Source: Prescottella equi (GTDB taxonomy: Bacteria > Actinomycetota > Actinomycetes > Mycobacteriales > Mycobacteriaceae). Taken from it: a stretch of DNA of 64,000 bases. The notes under the pieces are model-generated. The model saw nothing but the letters and a program-made list of their open reading frames with translations. It did no database searches and had not been told where the DNA came from. Below are positions 47,360 through 55,388 of this stretch, piece by piece. Positions within the stretch are counted from its first letter, which is position 1. Each line of letters starts with the position of its first letter. The DNA is taken from contig NZ_LWTX01000002.1 in the NCBI RefSeq assembly GCF_002094305.1, positions 1-64,000 on the forward strand, read 5' to 3'. Position numbers and translations under genes: made by a program.

Positions 47360-47839
47360 ATGACCGACCGGACAGAAACCGCCACAGTTGCCACCACGGG
47401 TGACCGAGGCGTGCACATCGAACGCGTAGTCGGGGCGCCACGCGACCGCGTGTGGGCCGCCTACACCGAACCGGATCTCATCGCCAGGTGGTGGGGGCGC
47501 GGCAACCGGCTCGACGTCGAGAAGTGGGAACTGGGGCGCGGTGGGCATTGGCGCTTCGTCGAACACCACGAGGGCGGTGCGGCCGGATTCGAGGGGCGAT
47601 TCCGGGAGGTGACGCCGGGTGAGCGCATCATCTGGTCGTTCGAGTGGGACGGCATGCCGACCCACGTCTCGGTCGAGACGATCGAGTTCGTCGATCTCGG
47701 TGACGGCCGCACCAAGCTGGTGATGGATTCGATGTTCATGACGCCCGAGGACCGCGACGGCATGATGCAGTCCGGCATGGAGGCGGGTATGAACGCGAGC
47801 TTCGCCGCCCTCGACGCGTTGCTCGCGCAACCCTCCTGA
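47360..47839 (+). CDS. SRPBCC/AHSA1-domain protein
   Basis: 159 aa. IERVVGAPRDRVWAAYTEPD, WWGRGNRL and GGHWRFVEH are the hallmarks of the AHSA1 branch of START-like proteins, which form a hydrophobic ligand-binding cavity. Role unknown. Confidence 0.87.
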   Translation: MTDRTETATVATTGDRGVHIERVVGAPRDRVWAAYTEPDLIARWWGRGNRLDVEKWELGRGGHWRFVEHHEGGAAGFEGRFREVTPGERIIWSFEWDGMPTHVSVETIEFVDLGDGRTKLVMDSMFMTPEDRDGMMQSGMEAGMNASFAALDALLAQPS

Positions 47840-47856
47840 CCCACCGCGCGCGACTG

Positions 47857-47872
47857 CTGGACGATCGTCCAG
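47857..47872. promoter_or_regulatory. Palindrome CTGGACGATCGTCCAG (copy 2)
   Basis: Perfect 16-base palindrome without a loop, hence an operator rather than a terminator. Shares 14 bases with the site at 19753-19766. Lies 43 bases upstream of the TATATT box for the 29-aa peptide gene. Confidence 0.55.
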
Positions 47873-47914
47873 ATCACTTTCCGCAAAACGCCGTGGTCCG
47901 GGCCGACCCTCGGC

Positions 47915-47920
47915 TATATT
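47915..47920 (+). promoter_or_regulatory. Probable -10 box of the 29-aa peptide gene
   Basis: TATATT in an otherwise GC-rich stretch, about 50 bases before ATG 47971; a convincing -35 is not seen. Confidence 0.45.
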
Positions 47921-47970
47921 TCGGGCGCATAACGACCTTGTCGACCGGTCTCGCCCTGGAAAGGCCCACG

Positions 47971-48060
47971 ATGAACCTCAACCTCGTCTCGCTGTTCCCG
48001 TTTCTGATCGGACCGATCGGCAACCTCCTGAATTTCGGCAGCACCCTCGATTTCAGCTGA
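47971..48060 (+). CDS. 29-aa hydrophobic peptide, PorH/PorA-like in character
   Basis: Too short for routine gene calling. It begins MNLNLVSLFPFLIGP and ends NLLNFGSTLDFS-stop; GGAAAGG lies 7 bases before the ATG, a TATATT box lies upstream and a 14-bp terminator hairpin directly follows. It has no signal peptide, no charged residue except Asp27, and is amphipathic to hydrophobic. Its size, M-[N/D]-L-x-L opening, single domain and Ser-terminated tail resemble the small corynebacterial mycomembrane peptides PorA and PorH, which are O-mycoloylated on serine; that is analogy, not demonstrated homology. The FGS element echoes the GSLGS/FGS tracts of the exported proteins in this window. Confidence 0.65.
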   Translation: MNLNLVSLFPFLIGPIGNLLNFGSTLDFS

Positions 48061-48078
48061 GCGCGACACCCGTTCGCG

Positions 48079-48110
48079 GCGACACCCCGGGACAGATCCC
48101 GGGGTGTCGC
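48079..48110. terminator. Bidirectional terminator between peptide gene and rtcB
   Basis: GCGACACCCCGGGA and TCCCGGGGTGTCGC: perfect 14-bp stem, 4-base loop CAGA. Begins 18 bases after the peptide stop and 17 bases from the rtcB stop. Confidence 0.85.
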
Positions 48111-48126
48111 TGCTTCCACGGACCGA

Positions 48127-49323
48127 TCAGGTGCCCTTCACGTTGAGGATCTGCCGCAGCGTGTGCCGGACCTCCACGAGATCTCGAGCGTCGTCCATGA
48201 CGACGTCGATGTCCTTGTAGGCGTCCGGGATCTCGTCGATCCACTCGGCGCCGTGCCGGTACTCGATCCCCTTCATCCGGTCGGCCAGGTCCGCCACGGT
48301 GAACCGCTTGCGGGCCTGCGTCCGGGAGAATCGACGGCCGGCGCCGTGCGGGGCGGAGCACAGCCCGCGCGCATCGCCCTTTCCCCGGACCACGTAGGAC
48401 CGGGTGCCCATCGACCCCGGAATGACCGCGTCCACGCCCTCGTGCGCGTCCACCGCCCCCTTGCGGGTGAGCCACACCGTCTCTCCGTAGTGCTCTTCCT
48501 GCTCGGTGTAGTTGTGGTGACAGTTGATCCGCTCTTCCTCCACCACCGGCGCGCCGATCCACTCGCCGAACACTTCGGCGAACCGATCCATCATTTCCGC
48601 GCGGTTCAGCAGCGCGAACCGCTGCGCCCAACGCAGTTCCCGGATGTACGCCCAGAACTCGGGCGCACCCTCCGCCAGGTAGGCGAGATCCCGGTTGGGC
48701 AACCCGATGTGCCATGTCCGGCAGAGCTTCTGGGCGATCGCGATGTGCTTCTGTGCAATCTTGTTCCCCACCCCACGACTACCGGAGTGCAGGAACAACC
48801 AGACCCGATCCTCCTCGTCGAGGCACAGTTCGATGAAGTGGTTGCCGCCGCCCAGCGAACCCAACTGCTCACGCCACTTCGGGGAGTGCGACAGATCGAC
48901 GCCGTCGCGCGCCGCCCGCTCCTCGAGTTCGGCGATCTTGGGCTCCGCGAACCACTTCCCGAGCGACGCGGTCAGGTTGTAATTGCCCGGAGACAGCGGG
49001 ATCGCGCGCTCGACACCCAGGCGCAGCGTATGCAGCGTTCGTCCCGCACCGCCGCCACGCTCGATGTCGACCAGGCCGAACTGCGTTCGCGCGGCGATCA
49101 TTCCGCATCCGATGTCGACACCGACCGCCGCCGGGATCACTGCTCCGCGGGTGGGAATCACCGTTCCCACCGCCGAACCTTTGCCGAAGTGCGCGTCCGG
49201 CATCAGTGCAATGTGCGGGTACACGAACGGCATGGACGCGGTCTCCCGCGCCTGCGCGAGGGTTCCGTCGTCGATGTGGCTGGCGAAGTTCACGAGGTTG
49301 TGGTCGTGCTCGGTGGGGCTCAC
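48127..49323 (-). CDS. rtcB: RNA-splicing ligase RtcB
   Basis: 398 aa from GTG 49323, with GGAGCAGG just upstream. Mn2+/GTP-dependent ligase motifs: DAHFGKGS, VGVDIGCGM, GGGNHFIEL, HSGSRGVG, INCHHNYTE, and the guanylylated histidine in APHGAGRRFSR. Joins 2',3'-cyclic phosphate to 5'-OH RNA ends, for example after toxin cleavage. The archease partner and RtcA are not nearby, consistent with the bacterial type that works alone. Confidence 0.93.
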   Translation of the reverse strand: MSPTEHDHNLVNFASHIDDGTLAQARETASMPFVYPHIALMPDAHFGKGSAVGTVIPTRGAVIPAAVGVDIGCGMIAARTQFGLVDIERGGGAGRTLHTLRLGVERAIPLSPGNYNLTASLGKWFAEPKIAELEERAARDGVDLSHSPKWREQLGSLGGGNHFIELCLDEEDRVWLFLHSGSRGVGNKIAQKHIAIAQKLCRTWHIGLPNRDLAYLAEGAPEFWAYIRELRWAQRFALLNRAEMMDRFAEVFGEWIGAPVVEEERINCHHNYTEQEEHYGETVWLTRKGAVDAHEGVDAVIPGSMGTRSYVVRGKGDARGLCSAPHGAGRRFSRTQARKRFTVADLADRMKGIEYRHGAEWIDEIPDAYKDIDVVMDDARDLVEVRHTLRQILNVKGT

Positions 49324-49491
49324 TGTCCTGCTCCGGTCGGGGACGAACGACACGGGGATCGCCCACGCCGCTGTCCGATCAATTGTTCGATATTCCAACC
49401 GTAGAGCGATTTCGGGACAGGGCAAGCGAATTACCCTCCGGCAGCGTTCAATGGACCGCGGCGGACAACACATGCGAGGACGGTGACAGAC

Positions 49492-50382
49492 ATGACCGAG
49501 CACGACGACTGGGCACACCACAGCGGGGCTTCTGCCCTGCGCCACTTCGCTCCCGAGGTGGCGTCGACGCTCGATCGCATCGTCGCGACCGCTCCCACCG
49601 ATCTCGCCGCCGGCACCCGAGTGGTGTGCGCGCGGACCCTGTCACTTCCGCCGCTGCCGGCGCCCGCACGGATCGCCGACGACCTCACCGGTGCCTCGCT
49701 GGAGTTCGCCGAGCAATTCTCGGTGGACGTGTCGATGATCGACGATGCCCAGCGTGCCTCGTTGACCACCGCGATCGGTGCGGACACCGGCAGATTCGTC
49801 CAATTGCTGTACGTCGCCGACTGGGTGCCGCGGGCGCGGGCCGGCCTCGACGCGCTGTTCTCGGCGTCCGAACCGGGGTGGACGGTCCCCGTCGAGTGGG
49901 ACACCGCCGGCGAACCGTGGCCGCTGATCCAGCGCACCCTCGTCGAGATCGCACGGGTACGTGAACTGGACCCGGTGACCACCGAGGTGGTGCGCCTCTA
50001 TCAGGCCCGGCAGCACAATTGTCGTCTGTGCAAGTCGCTGCGCAATCGGACCGCGATGATGGCCGGCGGCCGCGAGGAACTGTACGACGAGATCGACGAC
50101 TTCCGGCGCAGCGGGTTGTCGCCGCGGCACAAGGCTGCGCTCGAGTTCGCCGACGCCTTGATCTGGCAGCCCGCTCGCATCGATCCGCAGGTGGTGGCCG
50201 ACGTCCGCACGCACTTCTCCCCCGCCGAGGCCGTCGAGCTCGTGATCGATCTGCTGCGTAACGCGTGCAACAAGATCGCGGTGTCGACGGGAACGGACGG
50301 CGCGAACGTCGCCGAGGGGATCGAGGTCTACGACGTCAATCCCGACGGCAGCGTCGACTTCGGTCTGGCGCTACCCGGCTGA
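49492..50382 (+). CDS. AhpD-like carboxymuconolactone-decarboxylase-family protein
   Basis: 296 aa. The redox pair sits in RQHNCRLCKSLRN, the AhpD-type CxxC with the usual histidine missing upstream; two CMD-like helical repeats are apparent. Members act as alkylhydroperoxidases. GTG 49483 is an in-frame alternative but sits only 2 bases after GAGGA. Divergent from rtcB across 168 bases. Confidence 0.8.
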   Translation: MTEHDDWAHHSGASALRHFAPEVASTLDRIVATAPTDLAAGTRVVCARTLSLPPLPAPARIADDLTGASLEFAEQFSVDVSMIDDAQRASLTTAIGADTGRFVQLLYVADWVPRARAGLDALFSASEPGWTVPVEWDTAGEPWPLIQRTLVEIARVRELDPVTTEVVRLYQARQHNCRLCKSLRNRTAMMAGGREELYDEIDDFRRSGLSPRHKAALEFADALIWQPARIDPQVVADVRTHFSPAEAVELVIDLLRNACNKIAVSTGTDGANVAEGIEVYDVNPDGSVDFGLALPG

Positions 50383-50392
50383 TCCCGCGCCG

Positions 50393-50881
50393 TCAGGTGT
50401 AGAGGCGATCGACGAACGCGTCGATGTTGGCCCGCACACGCTCGGTCTTCTCCTCCGGGCTGAGGTCCTCGCGGTACCGGCTGCCCAGCGCGGGCTTCTT
50501 CCGGCCGCGCGCGTACAGCGGGCAGGCCAGGTCGATGCACATGTAGATGCCCACCGAGTTGCCCGCGCGTCCCGACTCGCCGACCTTGTTCGCTGTCATG
50601 AGCGCGATACCACCGCGGGTGTGGGTGGTGAGGCAGATCGCGCACATCTGGGATTTGCCGGAACCGTTGGGTTCGAACCGCATGGCGACACCGACCGGGC
50701 CGTCCGCCCGGGGCACGACCAGGTAGCCGCGCCCCGGGAAAGCCGGGTCCGTCCAGCCGAGGAAGTCCAGGTCATCCCAGGGCCGATCGTCCAGGTCGCG
50801 CGGAGCGGGCAGGCGCTTGGCGTCCCCTTTGGAACAGTTGACGAACGACGCCCTCAGGTCGCCTTCGGTGATCGGATCCAC
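50393..50881 (-). CDS. EF-G-binding treble-clef zinc-finger protein (FBP family)
   Basis: 162 aa from GTG 50881, with AAGGAG 7 bases upstream. CAICLTTH and CIDLACPLYARGRKK provide the paired zinc ligands of the FusB/FBP C-terminal domain, which binds elongation factor G and speeds its release from stalled ribosomes (fusidic-acid protection in staphylococci). The actinobacterial members are mostly uncharacterised. Confidence 0.78.
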   Translation of the reverse strand: MDPITEGDLRASFVNCSKGDAKRLPAPRDLDDRPWDDLDFLGWTDPAFPGRGYLVVPRADGPVGVAMRFEPNGSGKSQMCAICLTTHTRGGIALMTANKVGESGRAGNSVGIYMCIDLACPLYARGRKKPALGSRYREDLSPEEKTERVRANIDAFVDRLYT

Positions 50882-50965
50882 GGGCCGACTCCTTCGATCG
50901 TTCGGGCGGCTAACTGCCGCCACGATACGACCGGTGCCGCGGACGGACAAACGGTTTTCCGGACG

Positions 50966-52063
50966 TCACGCGACGTGCAGCAGCCCCCGCCTGGACAGGA
51001 TCGGCCGCACCCCCTCCGCGAACCAGTACGCCTCCTCGATGTGCGGCTGGCCCGAGAGCACGAAGTGCTCGACGCCCACCGCCGCGTACTCCTGGATCAA
51101 CGACGCCACCTCTTCGTGGCTGCCGACCAGCGCGGTGCCGGCACCACCACGAACCAGGCCGAAGCCCGCCCACAGCCCCGGATACACCTCGAGGTTCCGC
51201 AGGTCCGCGCTGAGTCCGAGCTGGCGCCGCTGTCCCTCGGACTCACTCTGTGCCAGCCGGGCCCTGGCCAGCTCGATCTGGGCGGGACTGATCCGGCCGA
51301 CGAGCTTGTCGGCCTCGGCCCACGCCTCCTCGGTCGTGTCCCGCGCGATCACGTGGGCGCGGATGCCGAAGCTCAGCGTCCGCCCGTGAGCGGCGGCGCG
51401 GCGGCGCACGTCGTCGATCAGTGCCCCCACCTTCGCCGGCGGCTCCGTCCAGGTGAGGTACGTGTCGACATGCTTCGCCGCGACGTCGAGCGCCGGTTCA
51501 CTGGCGCCGCCGAAGAAGACCCCCGGCGCTGGGGACGGCGTCGGGAACGCCGCCGCGCCCTCGACCGTGTAGTACTTGCCGGAGAAGTCGTACGGCGCAC
51601 TGCCCCACGCCCCGCGCACGATGTCGAGGAACTCACCCGTCCGCTCGTACCGCTCCTCCTTGGAGTGGAAGTCACCGAAGCGGCGCTGCTCCTCGGCATC
51701 ACCGCCGGTGACGATGTTGAGCAGCAGACGACCTCCCGACAGCTGCTGGAACGCGGCCGCCTGCTGTGCCGCCAGCGTCGGGGTGATCAGACCGGGCCGA
51801 AATGCGACCAGGAACTTCAGGTTCCGTGTCTCCCGGATGAGTGCGGCCGTGGTGATCCAGGCGTCGGGGCACCACGATCCGGTGGGCGTGAGCACCGCCT
51901 CGAATCCGAGCTGTTCGGCGGTCTTCGCCACGAGCGTCAGATAGTCGAGCGACGCCGGACGGAACTCGGATGCCCGTCCCGACGCCTCCCGGGGTTCGAG
52001 TGCGCCGATCACCTCCCGCCCGTCCCCGTTCGTGGGCAGATACCAGTGGAAGTGCAGGGTCAT
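50966..52063 (-). CDS. ssuD: FMNH2-dependent alkanesulfonate monooxygenase
   Basis: 365-aa LLM enzyme. FHWYLPTNGDGREV, LTPTGSWCPDAW, PGLITPTLAAQQAAAF and LLLNIVTGGD closely follow SsuD. Releases sulfite from alkanesulfonates. ATG 52063 overlaps the ssuB stop (ATGA). The flavin reductase SsuE is not encoded here. Confidence 0.92.
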   Translation of the reverse strand: MTLHFHWYLPTNGDGREVIGALEPREASGRASEFRPASLDYLTLVAKTAEQLGFEAVLTPTGSWCPDAWITTAALIRETRNLKFLVAFRPGLITPTLAAQQAAAFQQLSGGRLLLNIVTGGDAEEQRRFGDFHSKEERYERTGEFLDIVRGAWGSAPYDFSGKYYTVEGAAAFPTPSPAPGVFFGGASEPALDVAAKHVDTYLTWTEPPAKVGALIDDVRRRAAAHGRTLSFGIRAHVIARDTTEEAWAEADKLVGRISPAQIELARARLAQSESEGQRRQLGLSADLRNLEVYPGLWAGFGLVRGGAGTALVGSHEEVASLIQEYAAVGVEHFVLSGQPHIEEAYWFAEGVRPILSRRGLLHVA

Positions 52064-52794
52064 GCCGAAATCCCTTCGAGAACACCGAGATGGGCGAGTA
52101 CTTGTTTGCGGAGGGCGACGACCTCCGGGTGCGCGCGTTGTCGTGGACGCGGCGCCGTCACGGACACGTCGTGCGCGATCCGTCCGCCGTCGAGAACGAG
52201 CACCCGGTCGGCGAGCAGGACCGCCTCCTCCACGTCGTGGGTGACGAGCAGGACGGCGAATCCGTGTCGCCGCCACAGGCGGATGAGCAACTCGTAGGCC
52301 GTGATCCGGGTGAGCGCGTCGAGCGCGCCGAACGGCTCGTCGAGCAGCAGCAGGTCCGGCTCACGGACCAGCGCGCGGGCCAGCGAGACCCGCTGCGCCT
52401 CGCCCCCGGAGAGGGTGAGCGGCCAGGCGTCGACCCGGTGCCCGAGGTTCACCTCGCCGAGTGCCTCGATCGCCCGCCGCTTGCCGTCGCCGTCGGGCAG
52501 TCCGAGGGAGACGTTGCGGTGCACCCGCTTCCACGGCAACAGACGCGGCTCCTGGAACGCGACGGCGACCGAGCCGTCCACGGCGATGCGCCCCTCGTGG
52601 CCGCGGTCCAATCCCGCGACCGTGCGCAGCAGTGTCGACTTGCCCGACCCACTCCGTCCCACGAGCGCGACGATCTCGCCGCGGCGCAGCGTCAGGTCGA
52701 TGCCGTCGAGCACCACGTCCGATCCGAACACCCGCCGCACGCCGCGGGCGGTGACGACGTCGTCGCTCACGCGCCCTGGTACGTCTTGCGCCAT
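52060..52794 (-). CDS. ssuB: Sulfonate ABC transporter ATP-binding protein
   Basis: 244 aa from ATG 52794 (RBS GGAGGGAAGG, 8 bases); GTG 52770 gives a GTGA overlap with ssuC and is the alternative. Walker A GRSGSGKST, signature LSGGEAQR, Walker B LLLLDEPFGALD and switch histidine THDVEEA. Energises sulfonate import with SsuA and SsuC. Confidence 0.92.
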   Translation of the reverse strand: MAQDVPGRVSDDVVTARGVRRVFGSDVVLDGIDLTLRRGEIVALVGRSGSGKSTLLRTVAGLDRGHEGRIAVDGSVAVAFQEPRLLPWKRVHRNVSLGLPDGDGKRRAIEALGEVNLGHRVDAWPLTLSGGEAQRVSLARALVREPDLLLLDEPFGALDALTRITAYELLIRLWRRHGFAVLLVTHDVEEAVLLADRVLVLDGGRIAHDVSVTAPRPRQRAHPEVVALRKQVLAHLGVLEGISA

Positions 52795-53609
52795 GTCAGC
52801 AGCCTTCCCTCCAGGGCCCGCACGATCGCGTCGGTCGCGAGACCGAGGAACGCGTAGACGAGCAGACCGAAGATGACGATGTCGATGCGGAAATAGATGC
52901 GGGCGTTGTTGATCAGGTAGCCGAGGCCCGCGTCGGCGTTGATCTGTTCGGCGACGATGAGCGCGAGCCACGCGACGCCGAGCGACATCCGCAGTCCGGT
53001 CAGTGCCTGCGGCAGCGCACCGGGCAGGACCACGTGGAGTGCCAGCTGGAATTTGTTCAGCCCGAGGGTCTCCGCCGCCTCGATCAGTTTGCCGTCGATG
53101 CTCCGGATGCCGGCGAACAGATTGAGGTAGAGCGGGAACAGCACGCCGAGTGCCACCAGGAACACCTTGGGCTGCTCACCGATGCCGAACCAGATGATGA
53201 ACAGGGGGATCAGCCCCAGGAAGGGCACTGTTCGCAGCATCTGGATCGGGGGGTCGATCGCGAGTTCCACGATCCGGGAGAACCCGGCCAGCACACCGAG
53301 GAGCACGGCGACCAGGATTCCGAGCACGGCGCCGAGCAGGACCCGCTGCAGTGAGACGGCCAGTGCATCCTGCAGGCTGCCGTCGGACCACAGTTCCGCG
53401 GCGGCGGCGACCACCTGCGCGGGCGATGCGAGTGTCTTGTCCGAGACGATCCCGGCGCTGCTGAGCACCTGCCACAGCACCAACAGCACCAGCGGGGAGA
53501 TCAGGCGGAGCACAGGCGTCCACGAACGCCGCGGCTGTTGCGGGCGACCCGGGGCGGTGGAGTCCGTCGCTGCGGCCTCCGGCAGACCCTTCGCCAGTAC
53601 GGCGGTCAT
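52767..53609 (-). CDS. ssuC: Sulfonate ABC transporter permease
   Basis: 280 aa, six hydrophobic segments and the EAA loop EAAETLGLNKFQLALHVVLP that docks with the ATPase. Overlaps ssuA by 4 bases. Confidence 0.92.
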   Translation of the reverse strand: MTAVLAKGLPEAAATDSTAPGRPQQPRRSWTPVLRLISPLVLLVLWQVLSSAGIVSDKTLASPAQVVAAAAELWSDGSLQDALAVSLQRVLLGAVLGILVAVLLGVLAGFSRIVELAIDPPIQMLRTVPFLGLIPLFIIWFGIGEQPKVFLVALGVLFPLYLNLFAGIRSIDGKLIEAAETLGLNKFQLALHVVLPGALPQALTGLRMSLGVAWLALIVAEQINADAGLGYLINNARIYFRIDIVIFGLLVYAFLGLATDAIVRALEGRLLTWRKTYQGA

Positions 53610-54616
53610 TTCGCGCCCGCCTGGATCTGCGCATTGAACCGGGCGTCGAACCAGTCACCGGCGACCGGTGCCTGCTTCACGAGTCCCGCAGCGGTGAACA
53701 AGTCGATCAGCTTCTGCTGCTTCGCGATCCGCTGGTCGTCGATGGGAACGTACGAACCCTTGGACGTGTCGAACGACGCCGCGGCGACATCCTCCGGCAG
53801 CTTGGTCAGCTTCGCGAAGATCGGCACCCATGCCTCGGGATGCGCGTCCGCCCACACCTGCGCGCGGGCCAGTCGTTCGAAGAAGTCGGCCAGCGCCGCC
53901 GACTTCTTCGGATCGGCCAGGGCCTCCGAGGCAGCCGAGAAGTACGACTGTCCGGTGGTCACCTCACGGCCGTCCGCGATGATCTTGGCGCCGGCGGTGT
54001 TCTTGCCGATCGTGGCGTAGGGATTCCATACCGCCCACGCGTCGACCTGGCCGGCCGTGAAAGCGCTCAAGGCGTCGGCGGGACCGAGGAACTGGAACTG
54101 GAAGTCCGAGACCGGCAACTTGGCCTGATCGAGAAGTCCGAGTACGAGACCGTGCGAGCTCGAGCCCTGCGTGACCGCGATCTTCTTGCCCTTCAGGTCC
54201 GCGATGGACGAGGCCGTCGAGTTCGCGGGTACGAGCAGGAAGTCGTTGGCCCCGGTCCGTGCCTGCACCGCCACGATGCGTCCGGAGTTGCCGTTCGCCT
54301 GTGCGAACACCGGAGGCACGTCACCCGTGCCACCCGCATCGATCTTGTTGGCGCCCAAAGCCTCCAACAGCGGCGGACCGGCCTCGAACGTCGACCACTC
54401 GATCTTGTAGTCGAGCCCGTCGAGCGCGCCGGCGGCCTCGAGCAGCGACTGCGTGCTCTTGACCTGGTCACCGATACGCAGGGTGACGTCGGACTGCGGG
54501 TCACCCGCGGTGTCCGACGCCTCGGATGCGCCGGAACTGCTGCAGGCCCCGATCGTGAGGGCCACGACCGCCGTCACGGCGGTCAGAACGAAACGTGCTC
54601 GCGTCGAACGACGCAT
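53606..54616 (-). CDS. ssuA: Sulfonate-binding lipoprotein
   Basis: 336 aa from ATG 54616, RBS GGAGG. Lipobox TIGACSSS (Cys about 25), then an NMT1/SsuA-type type II solute-binding fold: GANKIDAGGTGDVPPVFAQA and AFTAGQVDAWAVWNPY. Captures aliphatic sulfonates outside the membrane. First structural gene of ssuACBD; 106 bases downstream of a Cys-rich leader peptide. Confidence 0.92.
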   Translation of the reverse strand: MRRSTRARFVLTAVTAVVALTIGACSSSGASEASDTAGDPQSDVTLRIGDQVKSTQSLLEAAGALDGLDYKIEWSTFEAGPPLLEALGANKIDAGGTGDVPPVFAQANGNSGRIVAVQARTGANDFLLVPANSTASSIADLKGKKIAVTQGSSSHGLVLGLLDQAKLPVSDFQFQFLGPADALSAFTAGQVDAWAVWNPYATIGKNTAGAKIIADGREVTTGQSYFSAASEALADPKKSAALADFFERLARAQVWADAHPEAWVPIFAKLTKLPEDVAAASFDTSKGSYVPIDDQRIAKQQKLIDLFTAAGLVKQAPVAGDWFDARFNAQIQAGAK

Positions 54617-54722
54617 GAAGACCTCCGATGAGTACGTGAGGAGTGCGCGAGAAACCCGGGCCGACTCGGGACGACCGGCGGGTGCGGAGAATCGGCCTGG
54701 CGTGGATACGCGACCGGTGAGA

Positions 54723-54809
54723 TCAACAGGAACGCGGACAGGGCACACACGCGCAGCAGGCCGAGAAGGCGTGCCGGCGGGCCAGGAGGTCGACGCTGCC
54801 GTGGGTCAT
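54723..54809 (-). CDS. Cysteine-rich leader peptide of the ssu operon
   Basis: 28-codon frame: ATG 54809, RBS GAGGA 8-9 bases upstream, stop TGA 54723. It starts MTHGSVDLLARR and ends AFSACCACVPCPRSC, with five cysteines among the last 11 residues (18, 19, 21, 24, 28). Cys-rich upstream frames are known to attenuate sulfur-metabolism operons in mycobacteria: ribosomes stall on Cys codons when cysteine is scarce and expose the downstream genes. Here it precedes sulfonate uptake, exactly where cysteine sensing is useful. A small hairpin CCGAG-AATC-CTCGG (54811-54824) covers its own RBS. Confidence 0.72.
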   Translation of the reverse strand: MTHGSVDLLARRHAFSACCACVPCPRSC

Positions 54810-54979
54810 GCCGAGAATCCTCGGAGAGGCCGGTGCGACCGTCAACGGATGCGAGCGGGACGCCCCCACGCTTTCCGTCGCTGTGCAGGGAGTTCAAGGT
54901 TTTCGATCACCCGACGTCGATCCGCTCGGGATACGGCATATTCGGGACAGGCAGGTCACCGAACTGCCATACTCCGGCC

Positions 54980-55249
54980 ATGCTGATCATCGGGATCATC
55001 CTGTTCGGACTGCTCGTCGGCGCCGTCGCCCAGCTGATCGTCGGCAAGTCCAAGTCGGGCATCGACTGGGGTCTGGCCTGCGCCGCGGGAGTCGGCGGCT
55101 CGTTCGTCGGCGGTCTGGTCATCAGCCTGTTCGCCGGTGACGGCCTCGCACTGCGTCCCAGCGGCATCATCGGCTCGCTCGCGGGCGCGATCATCGTCAC
55201 CGCTGCCTGGTCGTGGTGGAAGTCGCGCCCGGCGGCGGAGACCAGCTGA
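54980..55249 (+). CDS. GlsB/YeaQ/YmgE-family membrane protein
   Basis: 89 aa, three hydrophobic helices, with VGAVAQLIVGKSKSGIDW and the Gly-rich GVGGSFVGGLV typical of transglycosylase-associated stress proteins. A CATACT box 6 bases before the ATG and no RBS suggest a leaderless mRNA. Divergent from the ssu operon. Confidence 0.87.
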   Translation: MLIIGIILFGLLVGAVAQLIVGKSKSGIDWGLACAAGVGGSFVGGLVISLFAGDGLALRPSGIIGSLAGAIIVTAAWSWWKSRPAAETS

Positions 55250-55388
55250 GACTCACTCCGCCACAGCACCACCCGCGGGCTGATCGTTTTGGTAGACATT
55301 GCCATTCGTGCCCATATCGGACATCACGCGACAACTCCCACCCACGTCGATGCGTGACGCCGACCCCTGCTCCGCCGAAGGAACAATC

